Origin: Adiantum capillus-veneris
Taxonomy: Eukaryota > Streptophyta > Polypodiopsida > Polypodiales > Pteridaceae
Reading direction: 5' to 3'
Assembly (NCBI GenBank): GCA_014529385.2
Contig: CM043959.1
Location: 48,611,928 to 48,675,927, forward strand
Length of the DNA: 64,000 nucleotides
The notes under the pieces are model-generated. The model made no database searches. It had not been told where the DNA came from and worked only from the letters and a program-made list of their open reading frames with translations. Positions 34,553-46,400 of this stretch are shown one piece after another (within the stretch, counting starts at the first letter, position 1; each line of letters starts with the position of its first letter). Made by a program: the position numbers and the translations under genes.

Positions 34553-36150
34553 GGTCTTTTTGTGCAAAGAATGCTTTGTGATAGTGCCCTAAGCCCTGCT
34601 AACTAGTTTTCAACTTAAAAAGTCATCAGTTTAGCTAAAAAGCCCCCTTATAGGCATTTCAGTCTCCGAAGTCGTCTTTTGCCTTGGAGTTGAATTTCTT
34701 CAACTTTTCTTCTCGAGAGTTGCATTTCCAGCTCATTGGATATGTTGTGAAACCATCTATTTGGTTGAACTTGACTTTGGCTCCCCGTTCTCTATCTTTC
34801 TCCCTTTGGTTGCCCGAAAGCGTGTTTTTCACCATCGGTAAGTGAATCAACTTTCTTTTGGGTTTTGCTTGCAAACATAAGTCATCGATAGTTACTTGAA
34901 GCTGCTTGTGAAGTTTCATTTCATTCGGTCGTCAATTTCAGCCGTTATGCCAAAATGACGCTTTGTTTGTCCGCAGCCAAATCGGTTGTTCCGACCTACT
35001 TTTTGTGATTCAAACTTGGAGATATTCTATGGTTGCATTGTCCTTGATGTGGTTGAACTTCCTGTGAAGTTTCGTGTTGTTTCGACAACTTTTTCCTGTT
35101 TGCCTCTTGCAGGCTCTGTTGACCTAGGGTTTTTCCAGTCGTTCTTTCTCGAGCTTTGAGTGTTAGAAACCCATCTTCTATAATAGGGTAACCCACCTAT
35201 AAGTTCTTGCAAGGTTTGGTTAGGCGGTTGTGCCACTACCTAGCATTCTACCCCATTCCCCGTCTGCTCTTGTTTCTTGATTTTGGTCAGTTTTCGCGAC
35301 AAAAGTTAATGATAAGCATCAAAAGCTTATGGCAACGAGTCTACCTCTCATTTCTGGTGTCCTCTGAGCTCTCGTGGAAGTCGTAGAAGGTCGTAGAAGA
35401 TCTGTGCTCCTGTGGCTCTCTGCTCTTCTCCAAGAAGGTAATAGTGTGAATGAGCTTGAAAGTGATGTGAAAAATACTTGACTTCGGACTTCCCGGTTCA
35501 CTTGCCACCAAATTTTTCATGTGCTCCTATCTCGTTGTGAGATGCGCTTTAGGATCTAAAATTTCCCAAATCGGACTCCGTTTGACCTGTTTTCTTAGAA
35601 TTCCGTCCACTTGCCAAAATTCTGCCGTTTCGGACTTTCCGCAACTTTTTCAGAATTGTACCCAATTTTTACCATGGGTTGCCCTTGTCATTAGGACCAT
35701 CACCGTCTATTCTTTTCTTTTTTCCGATCTCATTTCACCTGCTTTTTTCTTATTTTTCTTTTACTTTTATTAAGAAAATCATAAAAAATAAAGGAAAATA
35801 GCAAATTGAAGCCAAAAAATTCCAAACATACACAATAAATAGCTAGTAACCCTGTGTATATGAATATACACTTATTTGTGATTTGTGGACTTGCATTACC
35901 ACTTTTTTCCACTTTTTAGCTCCAAAAACACTCTTATTTAGTGATATTTACACGTCTAGAGACCCAAATTCATCATTTGATCTCTTCTTGTTGCAAAACA
36001 AGGTATATAAGGGCATAAATATTATCAATATCCGCAATCAAACATAAAAATTGCAAAATCATGTAAGACACTGCCCTTGTAATATAATTTTTGTTTTTCT
36101 TTGTTTTTTGTCGCTTGTAGCTGCTTTGTAGCTCCTGTATACTTGTATAC
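34553..36150 (-). other. unassigned, possibly 3' untranslated part of element D or another element's leader
   Basis: About 1.6 kb between the H repeat and the D coding region. The minus strand has short open stretches of no known family (34919-34659 and 35236-34996). There is an AT-rich part (35730-36120) and a GC-richer part with GTCCGA-type strings. It does not resemble the D LTR, so the expected 3' LTR of D is not here. I cannot assign it. Confidence 0.4.
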
Positions 36151-36163
36151 CTCCCCCCCTCCT
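36151..36163 (-). other. polypurine tract candidate of element D
   Basis: The minus strand reads AGGAGGGGGGGAG 21 bases after the last stop of the D coding frame. No TG-starting LTR follows, so the call is tentative. Confidence 0.4.
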
Positions 36164-36184
36164 AGTTTGAGTCCTCCCGGATGA

Positions 36185-36955
36185 CTATGAAGTGTCTGTG
36201 GGCGAAGCATTGTAGTTGTTTGGGTCATAAGTTCCCAATGCAATTGTAGAGCGATGATACAACAGTCTTTCCAATAAAGCTGCTCTTTGTTTGATTGAAG
36301 GATTGGTGGTCGGGTTTTGGGTTGGTTTTGGCACTTCGGTAGTAGAATCAGTAGATGGATTCTTCTTTACCTTGTTGTTCTTTTTCACAATCCAAATCTG
36401 CTTCCGCTTCGCTTGTGCTTGCCACAAACTCTTTGTGACCCAAACCTGCTTTGTTCTTTGTGTTGATTTCCTCGCCTTGAAATACCTAGGAGTTTCCGTG
36501 GATTGTACTGAAGGGAGTTCCTGTTTACAAATCCTTGGGATCTAAATTTGCTTGCTATAGCTTTGTGCCGTCATGAACTTCTTTGGAATCCAAATCTGTT
36601 TCACTGTCCTTGATTGTCTGGAATCACTCTGTTGTCTGGTATTGAAGACTCTGTTTTCCACCTTTGTGTTCTCTGGCACAACCTTTTTTGGTCTCCATAC
36701 CAACTTTGACTCCGTTTTTTCCCAAGGTTGAGCTGTTATATTATTGCTTGTCTTCCTTATCCAATGTTGAGAGTTCCTCGTCGAAGAGCAATCCAGTTGT
36801 ATAGAAACTTTTGGTTGCCATTGCTACTTCTTTTTCTCTGGTTGTTGTTTACCTTTGTTCTTGGATTCTTCCTTTGGAGTTGGCACTGCTCCTTTGGTGA
36901 ACTTAACTGATTGACTTTCACCTTCGTATTTGATAAGCACTGATTTAGAACTCTA
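36185..36955 (-). pseudogene. element D: basic C-terminal tail with W-K repeats
   Basis: The pol frame continues past the TAG at 36953-36955 with only two more TAGs (36824-36826, 36542-36544) to a final TAG at 36185-36187, about 250 codons. It is rich in Lys, Gln, Ser and Thr and has a recurring motif around one Trp: VWRPKK, IWIPKK, VWVTKS and IWIVKK, plus WQPKV. No catalytic domain is seen. I infer a nucleic-acid-binding or Gag-like tail, but this is unproven. All three internal stops are TAG. Confidence 0.6.
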
Positions 36956-38983
36956 GTCAATCATTGCATTGTATTGCTTCTGCCATGGTTGTCCTAGCAA
37001 TAATGGATGTTGTGTAGCTTGGTCTTCAACCACGTAAAACATATGAGGATACACATAATGGTTAATCTGTATATATAAAACTGTGCATCCGACAGTTTTG
37101 ATTGAATTCTCAGAGTAACTCTTTAACTCTTGCTTGGCAGTTTGTAATTTAGTGGCATTTGTCAATTGTCTATACAAACTGAGTGAAAGTAGGTTAGTTT
37201 GAGCTCCTGAATCCAATAGTGCTCTGGCTTTGATTTGGTTGGTTCCTACTTTGCATTCAATGATGGGTTCTTCTTTGTCATTATCCATTTCTGTTATACT
37301 GACTGCGTTTATTCGTATTGCTCCTTCATTGCGCTGTTTCTGACGCGGTAGTCTTCTTTTCTCCATTCTTTCCTTCGCCTCGGCTTTCGCTTCCTCCACA
37401 ATCTTTTTCTTTTTCTGGACACGCAGCTTTTCTTGATGTATTTTGAGAAGCATGTCTTGGGTTAGCGGAAAAAGATACTTTTTCACTCTGCATCCACTAA
37501 TCCAATTGGGCATTTCTTCTCCGTCTAATGTAGCAAGCTTGACGGCTCCACTTGGTGATAGATCTTTAATCACCAGAGGTCCCATCCCTCGCTTTTTAAG
37601 CTTCTTAGCATGCTGTTTCAGAGTGTAAACTAGGACATAGTCCCCAACCTTAAACTCTTTAGTCCGCACATGCTTATCAAAAAATTCCTTTTGTCTCCTT
37701 TTTTGAGCGTAGATAGAAGCTACTGCTTTTAGGCAAAGCTCGTCTAGCTTTTCCAGGTCATCTATTCTATCAAAAAGCTCGTGCCCTGTCCACTCTAGAT
37801 CCTTAGCCACCCTTAAGGTTGAAATCAACAATTTTATTGGTAGGATAGCATTTAGCCCAAAAACCATGCTATATGGGGTCGTTCCTATTGATGTTTTATA
37901 TGCTACCCTATATGCCCATAATGTTGAATGCAACTTCTGGTCCCAGTCAGTTCTCGACTCAGATACAATCTTCGTAAGGACCGTGCATATGGTTTTGTTT
38001 GTTGCTTCAGCTTTTCCGTTTGCTTGTGGATGATACGGGGCTGATTTCCTATGGATTACCATGAATTCATCTAGAAGGATCTCTATCACTTCATTTATAA
38101 AATGTGTGCCTCGATCACTCACAATTTCTATTGGCAATCCATATCGTACAAAGACGTATTCATATAGAAATTGTGCCGTGGTCCTGGCATCTGCTTTTTG
38201 AGTTGCCTTTGCTTCGACCCACTTTGTTAGATAGTCTGTAGCCACAACGATGTATTGTGCATGAGTCTTATATGCAGGAGGTGAAATGGGTCCGACATAA
38301 TCAATCCCCCATTTTGCAAAAGCTCTTGCCCCCATCATTGGTCTAAGCGGCATATCATCTCTTTTAAGTGGTACTTTGGTCCGCTGACAGTCATCACACC
38401 GTTTAACGTATTCCTCAGCGTCCATATGTAATGTTGGCCACCATATTCCTGTGGCTAAGAAAAGTTTTGCTGTCTTATCACCTGAGAAATGGCCTCCACC
38501 TACTCCTCCATGAGCTTGCTCCAGGATTATCACATACTCAGACTCTGATGCGCAAATCCTAAGCTGGTTGTCTTTACCTCTCTTATAGAGTTGATCTCCT
38601 ATTAAAGTGTAATCTCTAGCTTCTGTCTCTACAGATTTCTGACTAGCTTTTGACGTTCCTTCTGGGAAAGTTCTATTTGTGAGATATTCAACAATATACT
38701 GACTCCATTCCGGAGCGATCATTATCTGATATAATGTCGAATACTCTGCTGGCGGTTTTGATGAACATACAATACATACAGTGACATATTCATGTACGCT
38801 TTCTTTCATTCCTGGCCAATAGACTCCCAATTGTAACAAATTTTTATATGTGTTCCTTCTTGAACAATGAAATACACATTCCTGAACATGTGCTTCGCGC
38901 AGATATATATTATATTCCTCAGGATTGATGCATAGTCGTAGAACATGATCATTTCTCAATTGATACAACCTTCCTGTAACCAA
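36953..38983 (-). pseudogene. pol: element D: two HHCC modules, integrase and a second aspartic protease
   Basis: A 676-codon uninterrupted frame. Residues 32-73 are a first HHCC module (H32, H39, C70, C73) and residues 158-199 a second (H158, H165, C196, C199). The integrase core has D228 (GIDYVGP), D290 (VSDRGTHF) and E326 (GKAEATNK), the normal D-D35-E spacing. The C-terminal integrase domain includes GDYVLVY and MGPLVIKDL. A Lys-rich linker (about 520-555) leads to a complete retropepsin at 575-676: ARALLDSGAQTNLLS with D591, and HPLLLGQPWQKQ. In known gypsy elements protease lies before RT; here one is also after integrase, in the same frame. Part of a dead element because of breaks elsewhere. 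Confidence 0.88.
36956..37270 (-). other. second retropepsin domain (PR2) of element D
   Basis: About 105 codons (residues 572-676 of the frame starting at 38983) have the normal layout: a first strand (EEPIIECKVG), the active-site loop LLDSGAQTN, and the closing LLLGQPW. It differs clearly from the usual upstream protease PR1 (DSGAGVAIAT, IILGRPF), so it is not a simple recent duplication of PR1. Confidence 0.8.
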
Positions 38984-39879
38984 TTGAAGATTCTTGGATT
39001 GTTGAATAGCAATATGTTTCTAGTTGTATTCTCTTCTATCAAACTCTCCTCCATAGGCTAATAGGCTAATGACATTTTGAGACCACTTCGGTATCATTTC
39101 TATGTTGAACAAGTACGCGTCTGGCATGTCGTCATCTACTCCTATAGGGTCTTCTCCATTCGTCAATCGCGAAAGATGATCAACTCTAAGATGTGTTTTT
39201 TCTTTCTTTACTACTACCGTGAAGTCGAATTCCAGTAAGATAATGAACCATCTCACTATTCTCCGGGTATTGCATGGTTTATTCACTAGGTAGAGCAAGG
39301 CTTGGTGATCCGTAAAAAACACAAACTTGTTGGCTAGAAGATAATGCCGATATTTCTTCACAGCATATATCATTCCTAATGCCTCTCGCTCTGTTGTGCT
39401 GTAATTCTTCTCTGCATTGTTGAGCTGTCGACTGGCGTAACAGATAGGAAAATCCATGTTTCCTTCTTCTGGCTGAGCCAGAATGCATCCTATTGCATAT
39501 GCCGAAGCATCTATATGCACATGGAATATCTTCTCCCAATCTGGTGATTTCAAGACTAGAGCAGTAATGAGTGCCTCTTTCAATTTCTTGAATGATTCCT
39601 CACACTCCTCTGTCCATTCAAAGTTCACTATTAGCCTGTAAAGTGGTTGGCCTATTATAGCGTACATGTAAATGAATCGTCTATAATATCCGCAATGTCC
39701 CATAAAGCTCTGTACTTGTTTGCATTGGTTGGTCTAGGCATATCCACTATAACTTTTATCTTCTCTAAATCCGTGGATATTCCGTTTTGTGAGACAATAT
39801 GTCCCAGAATTCTGCCCTGTCGGACCATAAACACACATTTCTCAGGATTGAGACAAATGCGATGTCCTACATTTCTCAA
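38984..39879 (-). pseudogene. pol: element D: RT connection and RNase H
   Basis: From right to left: a shifted-frame piece with NPEKCVFMVRQGRILGHIVSQ (39879-39655), then back in the main pol frame MGHCGYYRRF, VHIDASAYAIG, TEREALGMIYAVKKYRHYL, FFTDHQALLYL and LRVDHLSRL. Two opposite frameshifts (near 39870 and 39700) bracket the middle piece. A TAG at 39020-39022 separates this part from the zinc-binding/integrase frame. A single RNase H is present. Confidence 0.88.
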
Positions 39880-42800
39880 ATACTTTTCTTAGGTGTTCTA
39901 GATGCTCATCTCTCAGAAGAGAATGTACACATAAGTCATCCATGTATATTTCTAGAAACAACCTTAAGTATTCTTTGAAAGCATGCGTCATCAGCCTCTG
40001 GAAGGTTGCGGGAGCATTGGTTAGACCAAAAGGCATAACCCGATAAGCATAAATTCCCCACTCCATTGCAAAAGCTATTTTATGTTGATCTTCCGGTGCT
40101 ATGGCTAGCTGGTTATATCCTGAAAAACCATCAAGAAAGGAGTATGCTGTTTTCCCTGATACACGCTCTAGAACATGATCAGTTATCGGCAGGGGATAAT
40201 TGTCCCTGATTGTTGCAGCATTCACTTTCTTTAAGTTGACACACACTCGGAGTTTTCCGTTCTTCTTGGGTACCACCACAATCGGAGATACCCAATCGGT
40301 GTGTTCAATCTCGTATATGAATTCAGCTTCCATTAGCTTATCTATCTCTTCTTTGATTCGCTTAGCAAACGTATCATTATATGTGTATGGTCTCTGTCTG
40401 CTAGGCTTTGCGTCTTGTTTTAGTGGGATTGTGTGTTGGCATATTGATGGGTCAACTCCCTTTAAGTCCTTATAAGACCATGCAAACACATCCCTGTACT
40501 CTCTGAGAAGACTCAAAAGTCTCTCTTCCTCGCCTGGAGACAAATCTGTGGCTATGTACACCGGTCTAGGTGTCTCACCTGGAGCTGCTAAATCAACTTT
40601 TTTTGCATCCTCCGGTCCGTCATAAGATTCGTTCTCCCCTCTCTCTCGAATAGGTTGGGTTAATACCACCTTCCTATCCTCTATTGTGAATTTCCTGTAG
40701 TGAGAGGGAACATCCATGTTTTCCTTGATTTTGGCGTTTTCGTCCTCTCCACTCTCAATTTCTGTCGTCCAAACTTCTTTCAGAGTTTTCTTGAGCTCTC
40801 TGTACTTGTTTCTACGTTCTAACTTGGACTCCGTGTGTTCTCTGTTGCGCTTGTTCTTTTCTGATTTTTCTGTTTCAGTTTTCGTTTCATTCCTTTGAAC
40901 TTGATTTCTTGAGCTTCTTTTGTCTTTTCGTAAGCTCTTTTGATCATTGCCTCTCATTCTTCCAGAAATCTTGTCCTTAACACAATCTTCCGCCTTTACT
41001 AGCATTAGGAATTGATTTTTTCCTCTTATTCTAGGCATCGGATTGGTTCTAACCCCCTTTGTTTTTCTCTTTGCTCTATAGCGTTTCTGGCGTTGTTTAG
41101 TTTGGTTCGGAAAATCATAAAATCGGACATCCGTTATAGTTTCTTCGTTTCCGCTTGAATTGTCCGTTGACTCGTTGTCTGCTTCATTTCCCCACTCTGG
41201 ATGATCGGGAATGTCGTGAAACACCTCTTCTTCATCTTCCTTTTCCAGTGTATCGTTCTTTTCAGTTTCTTTTTCAAGTACAGTTCTCAACATGAAGTAC
41301 GGAACCACATCGTACCCGTCCTTGTCGCAAAATTTCGTTGTGGGACCATCCGGGATTCCACAAACATCTAGGGTTGCTAGAATGTGTGTCCATTCTGATG
41401 GTTCAAGCGTGTCCTCTAGAAAGGGTTCTCCTATATAAGTTTCGTCTTCGATAGCCCTTTCTAAAACATATTCTTCTCGCCTCAGACTTCCACATTTAGA
41501 GGCTCCACACATCCATAACTCCTTGGGCTTACCTAACCAAGCTAGAAATTCGGATCCCGCCAAAGTAGCTGAATCAAACTCCTCTACCGGTGTTCGGTTC
41601 ACATCTTTGTAGCTATGGTCTCTCAGGTTCACACGTGTAGTGGTTTCCTTATTTCTCATGTATATGTGATTGTAGCCCCAATCCTGGACCATTTTCAACT
41701 GTCTCATGAATGGTCTTCCCAGTATGATATCATAGTTATTCTCCTTGCCAAAATTGACAATAGCAAAAGTATGTTCGTATTCAATGCCGCAAGAAGTTAC
41801 TACGACTTTCTCTAATAACCCCATAGGTTTCTCCATGTGTCCATCTGCTAATTGGAGTTTCAACCTAGTCTTCCTTATTGCTGGTTTCCCCCATTTTTTC
41901 CAGATTTCTTTTGTAGCAATGGCTACCCCAGCTCCGCTGTCTAGTATTGCCATCGTGTTCACTCCTTGGAATTCAACTGGTAAGGTTGTATTCCCCTCTT
42001 CACCTTCGCAATACTCTCCGACCTTGTTTAAGGGTACAGGCTTAGCGTTCTTTTGTGGTTTGCTCAGCTCTTGTATACCCTCTTGCAGTCTCGATGTTGG
42101 GTCTTTTATCCCAAATTTCTCCAAGCATTTTCCTACAGTGGTCCACATATGTGGTCTTAGCCTCAAAAGCTCAGCTAGAGTGATAGTGCATGTCACTGGT
42201 GTTGACAAGATCTCTATCAATCCTTGCGAGTCCATGACTTTTTCTGATGAGATTCTTCGTGAGGGAAGTGCTCTAATCTCGGATTTTGCTTCATACTCTC
42301 CTAAGTATGAAGGTAAGGTATTCAGTGAATGAGGTTTGCTCTCCATTGTTCTAACAGAGCCCCCATCTCCCCAGTAAGATTGCAGATCCAAGTCCACTTG
42401 AGATCCTGCCTCAAATTCCACTATGGGAGGATTCCTGATGTCCTTTTCCCAATTTGTCTGATTAGCTTGGCAACTTAGCTCGTTTGCAAAGTTTGCCTCT
42501 CTCACTTGTTTCCAAAATTCATTGTAATCCTCATCTCTTCCGTAAATCCTCTGTATGACTGGATGAAAACTCTCTATCTCCTGATCGGTTGTGTTCAATA
42601 CTATGCGGTCATCCTTGTGTGTATTTTCAGGCTTTTGTGCACTGGGAGTCTTTTCAGCTACCCGTGAAATGATAGTCTCTTGCTGAATTGGGTTTTCCGT
42701 TCCACAATTCATTGTTTCTCTTGGTGGTTCTAATAAGGCTTGTGCAGTCTCGATCATTCTCTGGCACATTTCAAGTCTCTGCTTTTCCAATTCCGCGTTT

Positions 42801-43378
42801 GGGTATGTCATCCACCTCTGTTCTTGTGTTTGGTTGTTCTTTAACCTAGCTTCGTAAGCTCTCATCAGTGCGTCCAATGGTTCGTGTACTTTGTCGACTA
42901 GCACTGATCCCCCTGAGCTTATTCTTGTCGTTTCTTTGATACTCTTTTGTTTCGTTCTTTCCGGGCTCATCTCTCGTTTTCCGTTTTGACTCTCAAGTTT
43001 TTCTAATCTATCTTTAGTTCGCTTTAGTTCCTCAGCTAGAATAGCGTCTTCACGTTCTTTTCTCAACTTCATGCGTGCTTTTCTAGCTTTCCATGTGTTT
43101 CTCTGACTCCGCGGTCCTTGACTAACCACTTCAGTTGCTAACTTTCCATTCTCAGGTTCTCTAGTGGTTTTCTTAGCTTGAGCTCTAGTAACAACTTGCG
43201 TTGGTATCAGAGTTTCATTTTCGGACCCACTGCTGGTAGGAATAGTTTCTAGCATATTCAATGTCGTCTTTTGTACTTTTTTTGGATTCTTTGAACAATC
43301 CTCAATGAAGTGAGTAGCCCCGCACTCAGTGCAATAAGCGTTAATTCTAATGATTTCCGTATGTGGACAAACATTCAT
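39842..43378 (-). pseudogene. pol: element D: zinc knuckle, protease 1 and reverse transcriptase
   Basis: A 1178-codon open frame. It begins with the end of a first knuckle (VCPHTE) and a second, CTECGATHFIEDC (CX2CX3HX4C). A long charged linker follows, then PR1 with MAILDSGAGVAIAT (Asp codon 41941-41939, residue 480) and NYDIILGRPFM. A second long linker alternates acidic and Lys/Arg-rich parts (NESTDNSSGNEE, then RQKRYRAKRKTKG). RT starts DVFAWSYKDLKGVDPS, with [42 protein letters not shown] and IYMDDLCVH (39940-39935). The frame was evidently under coding constraint until recently. Confidence 0.92.
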
Positions 43379-43385
43379 CAGATGG

Positions 43386-44954
43386 TCACCTCCACACTTG
43401 TAACAGGGTCCTAGTGCTGGTCTTGGTCCCTAGTCTTGGTCCCACTTGATTCGTCCTTTGTGGATAGGATGGTCTTTGTCCTGTTAACCCTCCATGAGCT
43501 ATGAACATCAATGTTCTTGCGTCCGAATTGTATCTCTCTTCATCAAAAGCACTTGTAACTGTTGGTGTTCCAACATTCCCAATCATGCCCCATGGTTCTG
43601 GTTGTTTGGGTTCTTCTGGTGGGTAATACACAGTTGGAGACATGTGTGCACCAGATTCTTCATAATAGGCTTGAACAAGCACTAAGGCTTGTTCTTCCTG
43701 ATTCTCTAAGGTTGGTGCATATCTAATGCCCACTGGTTTTGCTCCTGGTAAAGGTGGTTGTTGTCCCAATACTGGTTGCGGTCTTTCTATCCCCATAGGT
43801 CCTGGTACATTTCCCATTGGGTATCGAGGTACTGGATGTACCTGAGGTGGTACTAATTGAGCAGGAGGTGCATACTGACGCTCCCTTACATACCCTTTGT
43901 TGTAATAGCACTCCTCTGTTGGGTGGTTTGTCCATTTTTGTTCAATAGCACACCATTTCAGTGGTTTTGGCAATGGTTTTTGGTATGGTGCCATCCTTTT
44001 TAGAGCATCTTCTATCATTTGCTCTACATTTGGCATGGTTGTTGTTTGAACATTCTTTTTAGTGGTAGTCTCGCTCGCTACGGAGGAAGAGCTACTGGAT
44101 GCAAAATCTGTATCCGCTGACACCTCTCCATAAACCGTACAGTTATCCACTAAGTACAATGCTTCTCTCGCTTGCTCGAAACTTGTACAAGCTTTCAAGT
44201 GCAAGTCCTTCTTGAGAGTGTCGTTTCTCAATCCTTCAATAAAGAGAACAGATAGTCTGTCATCTTGTGGTCGTTCACGTACTGGACATCTCTCAATGTA
44301 TTGTTTGAAGTGAAGTGAAGCTTCCTTCACTTTTTCGTGTTCTCTCTGTTTAAAAGCATATATTTGTGAGACCGTATTGTGCTTAATCCCTCGTTTTGAG
44401 AATTCCTCAGCAAACTCTCTTAGCAAATGGTCAATGTCATGGAATCCCCCTCTGTTCAGTGGTTGAAACCATCTCAATTCCGTACCTTCTAGATTAAGAC
44501 CAAATCCCTCGTATTGTGTATGGAAATCTGTTATCTGCTCAGCTCTTAAGACTTGCTTAAAGAGTGACATATGTGCATATGGATCTCCTGAACCACCATA
44601 CTTCTTTGGCATACAGTTGGATACTTGAGATGGTCTCATACGTCTATGGTCTGCTACCAATCGCATTGCTCCTGTGTCCCGGCTAAAGCTTTCTCTAGCA
44701 TCATGGACTTCATGGGTTACCCTTGTCGGTTCCCCTGCCCTAAGTCTACTACTAGAAGGTAAATGTGATGGTTCCGCTTTGAACCTTGGACCTGGAGTGG
44801 TATATGTGGGGATTGGAACTGCACTACCTCGATTCGTATCCATTGAATCTCTGGAATGTAATGATCCCATTGGTCCGGGCTTCGAGTACTGAGGTTGACT
44901 GAAAGAGTCAGCAGCCTGAATTCTTTGTCCTCCTGTTGTCATTGGGTTTTGCAC
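43386..44954 (-). pseudogene. gag: element D: Gag, main part
   Basis: A 522-codon frame with a Gly/Pro/Ser-rich start, a Gag core (DPYAHMSLFKQVLRAEQI, LNLEGTELRWFQPL, FAEEFSKRGIKH, LHFKQYIERCPVRERPQ), and a partial zinc-finger-like WCAIEQKWTNHPTEEC. A Pro/Gln-rich tail follows. It leaves frame just before the knuckle CYKCGGDHLMNVC, which is completed in the pol frame. At the frame change a near-perfect 13-base direct repeat (GGACCAAGACTA / GGACCAAGACCA) is present, pointing to a small duplication rather than a programmed site. Confidence 0.88.
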
Positions 44955-45026
44955 TCCATTTGTTGGTGCTGGTCTTTGTGAGCTAGAAGTAACATAATAC
45001 TGATGTAGTGGTCCCCCAAAGTATGT

Positions 45027-45805
45027 TTATCCTTCTAATTCTTTCTTGCCCATTGTTGAGTATTGCCTCCCATACTTGTCATAAGCGGCAATTTTCACTT
45101 CCGATCCTTCTGTGTAGGTAAAGACATAAAGTCTTTTTTGGTCTGTCAACTCTCCAGTGTAGGGTTCTTCACATCTATAATAGAGATCTTGCTCCCCATT
45201 ATTATATTTGTATAGCCCCACATAGATGTTATCAGTGTTGATCCTTGTAGTTTCATTCTCTCTTCTTAACCTCGCATCAGGGAAGTTCATTATTGGTGCT
45301 TTCTCCTCAAGTTCTTCATCTACTTTGGCTTTGGTGCCCATCAATCCCCACTTGTCCACAATGTTAGGGTTTAGGACTACCAATACATGGTACCCTCGTC
45401 ATCTAGATATCTATCTCCGCTATAGCTCACAGGCACTAAGTCCTTGAACTCACTAGGTCTATCTTCTATCTTTACACAATAGCGGTCCATTCCATCTTTG
45501 TAGATCTTGGCACCTTGCTCATTGTCGTACTGGTATTTTATGAACAATAGCATCATTGTGGCGGAAGGGTTTGATGGTCCTGCTGCCATATTTTCTCTGT
45601 TGTTCAGATTCAAGTGTTCCAAGTGTTCGGTGAAAATCTCGTAAGATCTCTCCGAAGAAGTATCAGAAACACTTCCTTCAAAGATCGGCTCTAATGGTTG
45701 CACCCAACTTTGGTTTACACTTTCCTCGGTTGATATGACACTTTCTTGTTCCCCTTGTTTTGGTTGGTTATTCTGGAGATTCCTGCCCGATCTCAAATTC
45801 ATCAA
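45027..45805 (-). pseudogene. gag: element D: Gag N-terminal part
   Basis: The ATG at 45805 opens MMNLRSGRNLQNNQ and continues to 45377. A frame change there leads to the piece 45383-45027 (LNPNIVDKWGLMG, then IYVGLYKYNN). A TAA at 45027 separates it from the next Gag frame, in which coding continues without an obvious gap. The domain is acidic with many Asn and Ser residues. I do not recognise a named family beyond its place in Gag. Confidence 0.65.
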
Positions 45806-45969
45806 TTCCCCTAAAGGACTTTAACTTTTCCGTCTCGGCAATTTGTTTTCCCAAGTTTTTGTGGTCAGAATTGATCCAAACTGATTGATACTTGGTCAAT
45901 TGTTTAATCTTGTCAGTTGGACAACTTCTGTTTCATCAAGTGAGAATTTTGTTGCAGTTATGCTGAAAA

Positions 45970-45993
45970 AGACATTATACGCATATGATGTCT
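45970..45993. repeat. leader palindrome 1 (imperfect)
   Basis: This copy has ATTATACGCATATGAT in the centre, so it differs from the perfect form at two positions. Confidence 0.9.
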
Positions 45994-46251
45994 TTTTTCA
46001 CAGATTTGGACTATTTTGGTTATGCTCACTCTCAGTAGCCCCCTTATGCTCTGTCCACTCACAAAATTCAGTTTGAACTCTGTTTGAACAAGTTATGGCT
46101 AATTTAGGCTTTTCTTGGCAATTTTCCGCTTTTGACTTGTTTTGGGTCAATTGTGATCCAAATGGGATGAAACTTGAAATATAACCTCTAGACAACTATT
46201 ACAATGGATCTGTGTTGGCAAAGTATCAAAATATGTCCAAAATTAGGTCAA

Positions 46252-46275
46252 AGACATCATACGCGTATGATGTCT
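46252..46275. repeat. leader palindrome 2 (perfect)
   Basis: AGACATCATACG plus its exact reverse complement. Confidence 0.95.
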
Positions 46276-46376
46276 TTTTCATCAATTTGGGTCAAGACTT
46301 GATTTTTATGCTTTCTACAGTGTTTGCAACAATCTTGTCAGGTCAGATATAAAAAATAAGCAGTGGATGTGCTAAA

Positions 46377-46400
46377 AGACATTATACGCGTATGATGTCT
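46377..46400. repeat. leader palindrome 3 (one mismatch)
   Basis: AGACATTATACG followed by CGTATGATGTCT; one base pair of the dyad is broken by a C-to-T type change. Confidence 0.93.

Noticed and set aside
34553..36150. Looked for the missing 3' LTR of element D and for an envelope gene
   Set aside because: No TGTTGAGCC start, no match to the D LTR, and no ORF with signal peptide plus transmembrane segment was visible.
40200..40475. Plus-strand ORFs opposite the D pol (also 41745-42332 and 44674-44892)
   Set aside because: They are antisense shadows of a clear pol/Gag frame with domain motifs on the minus strand.
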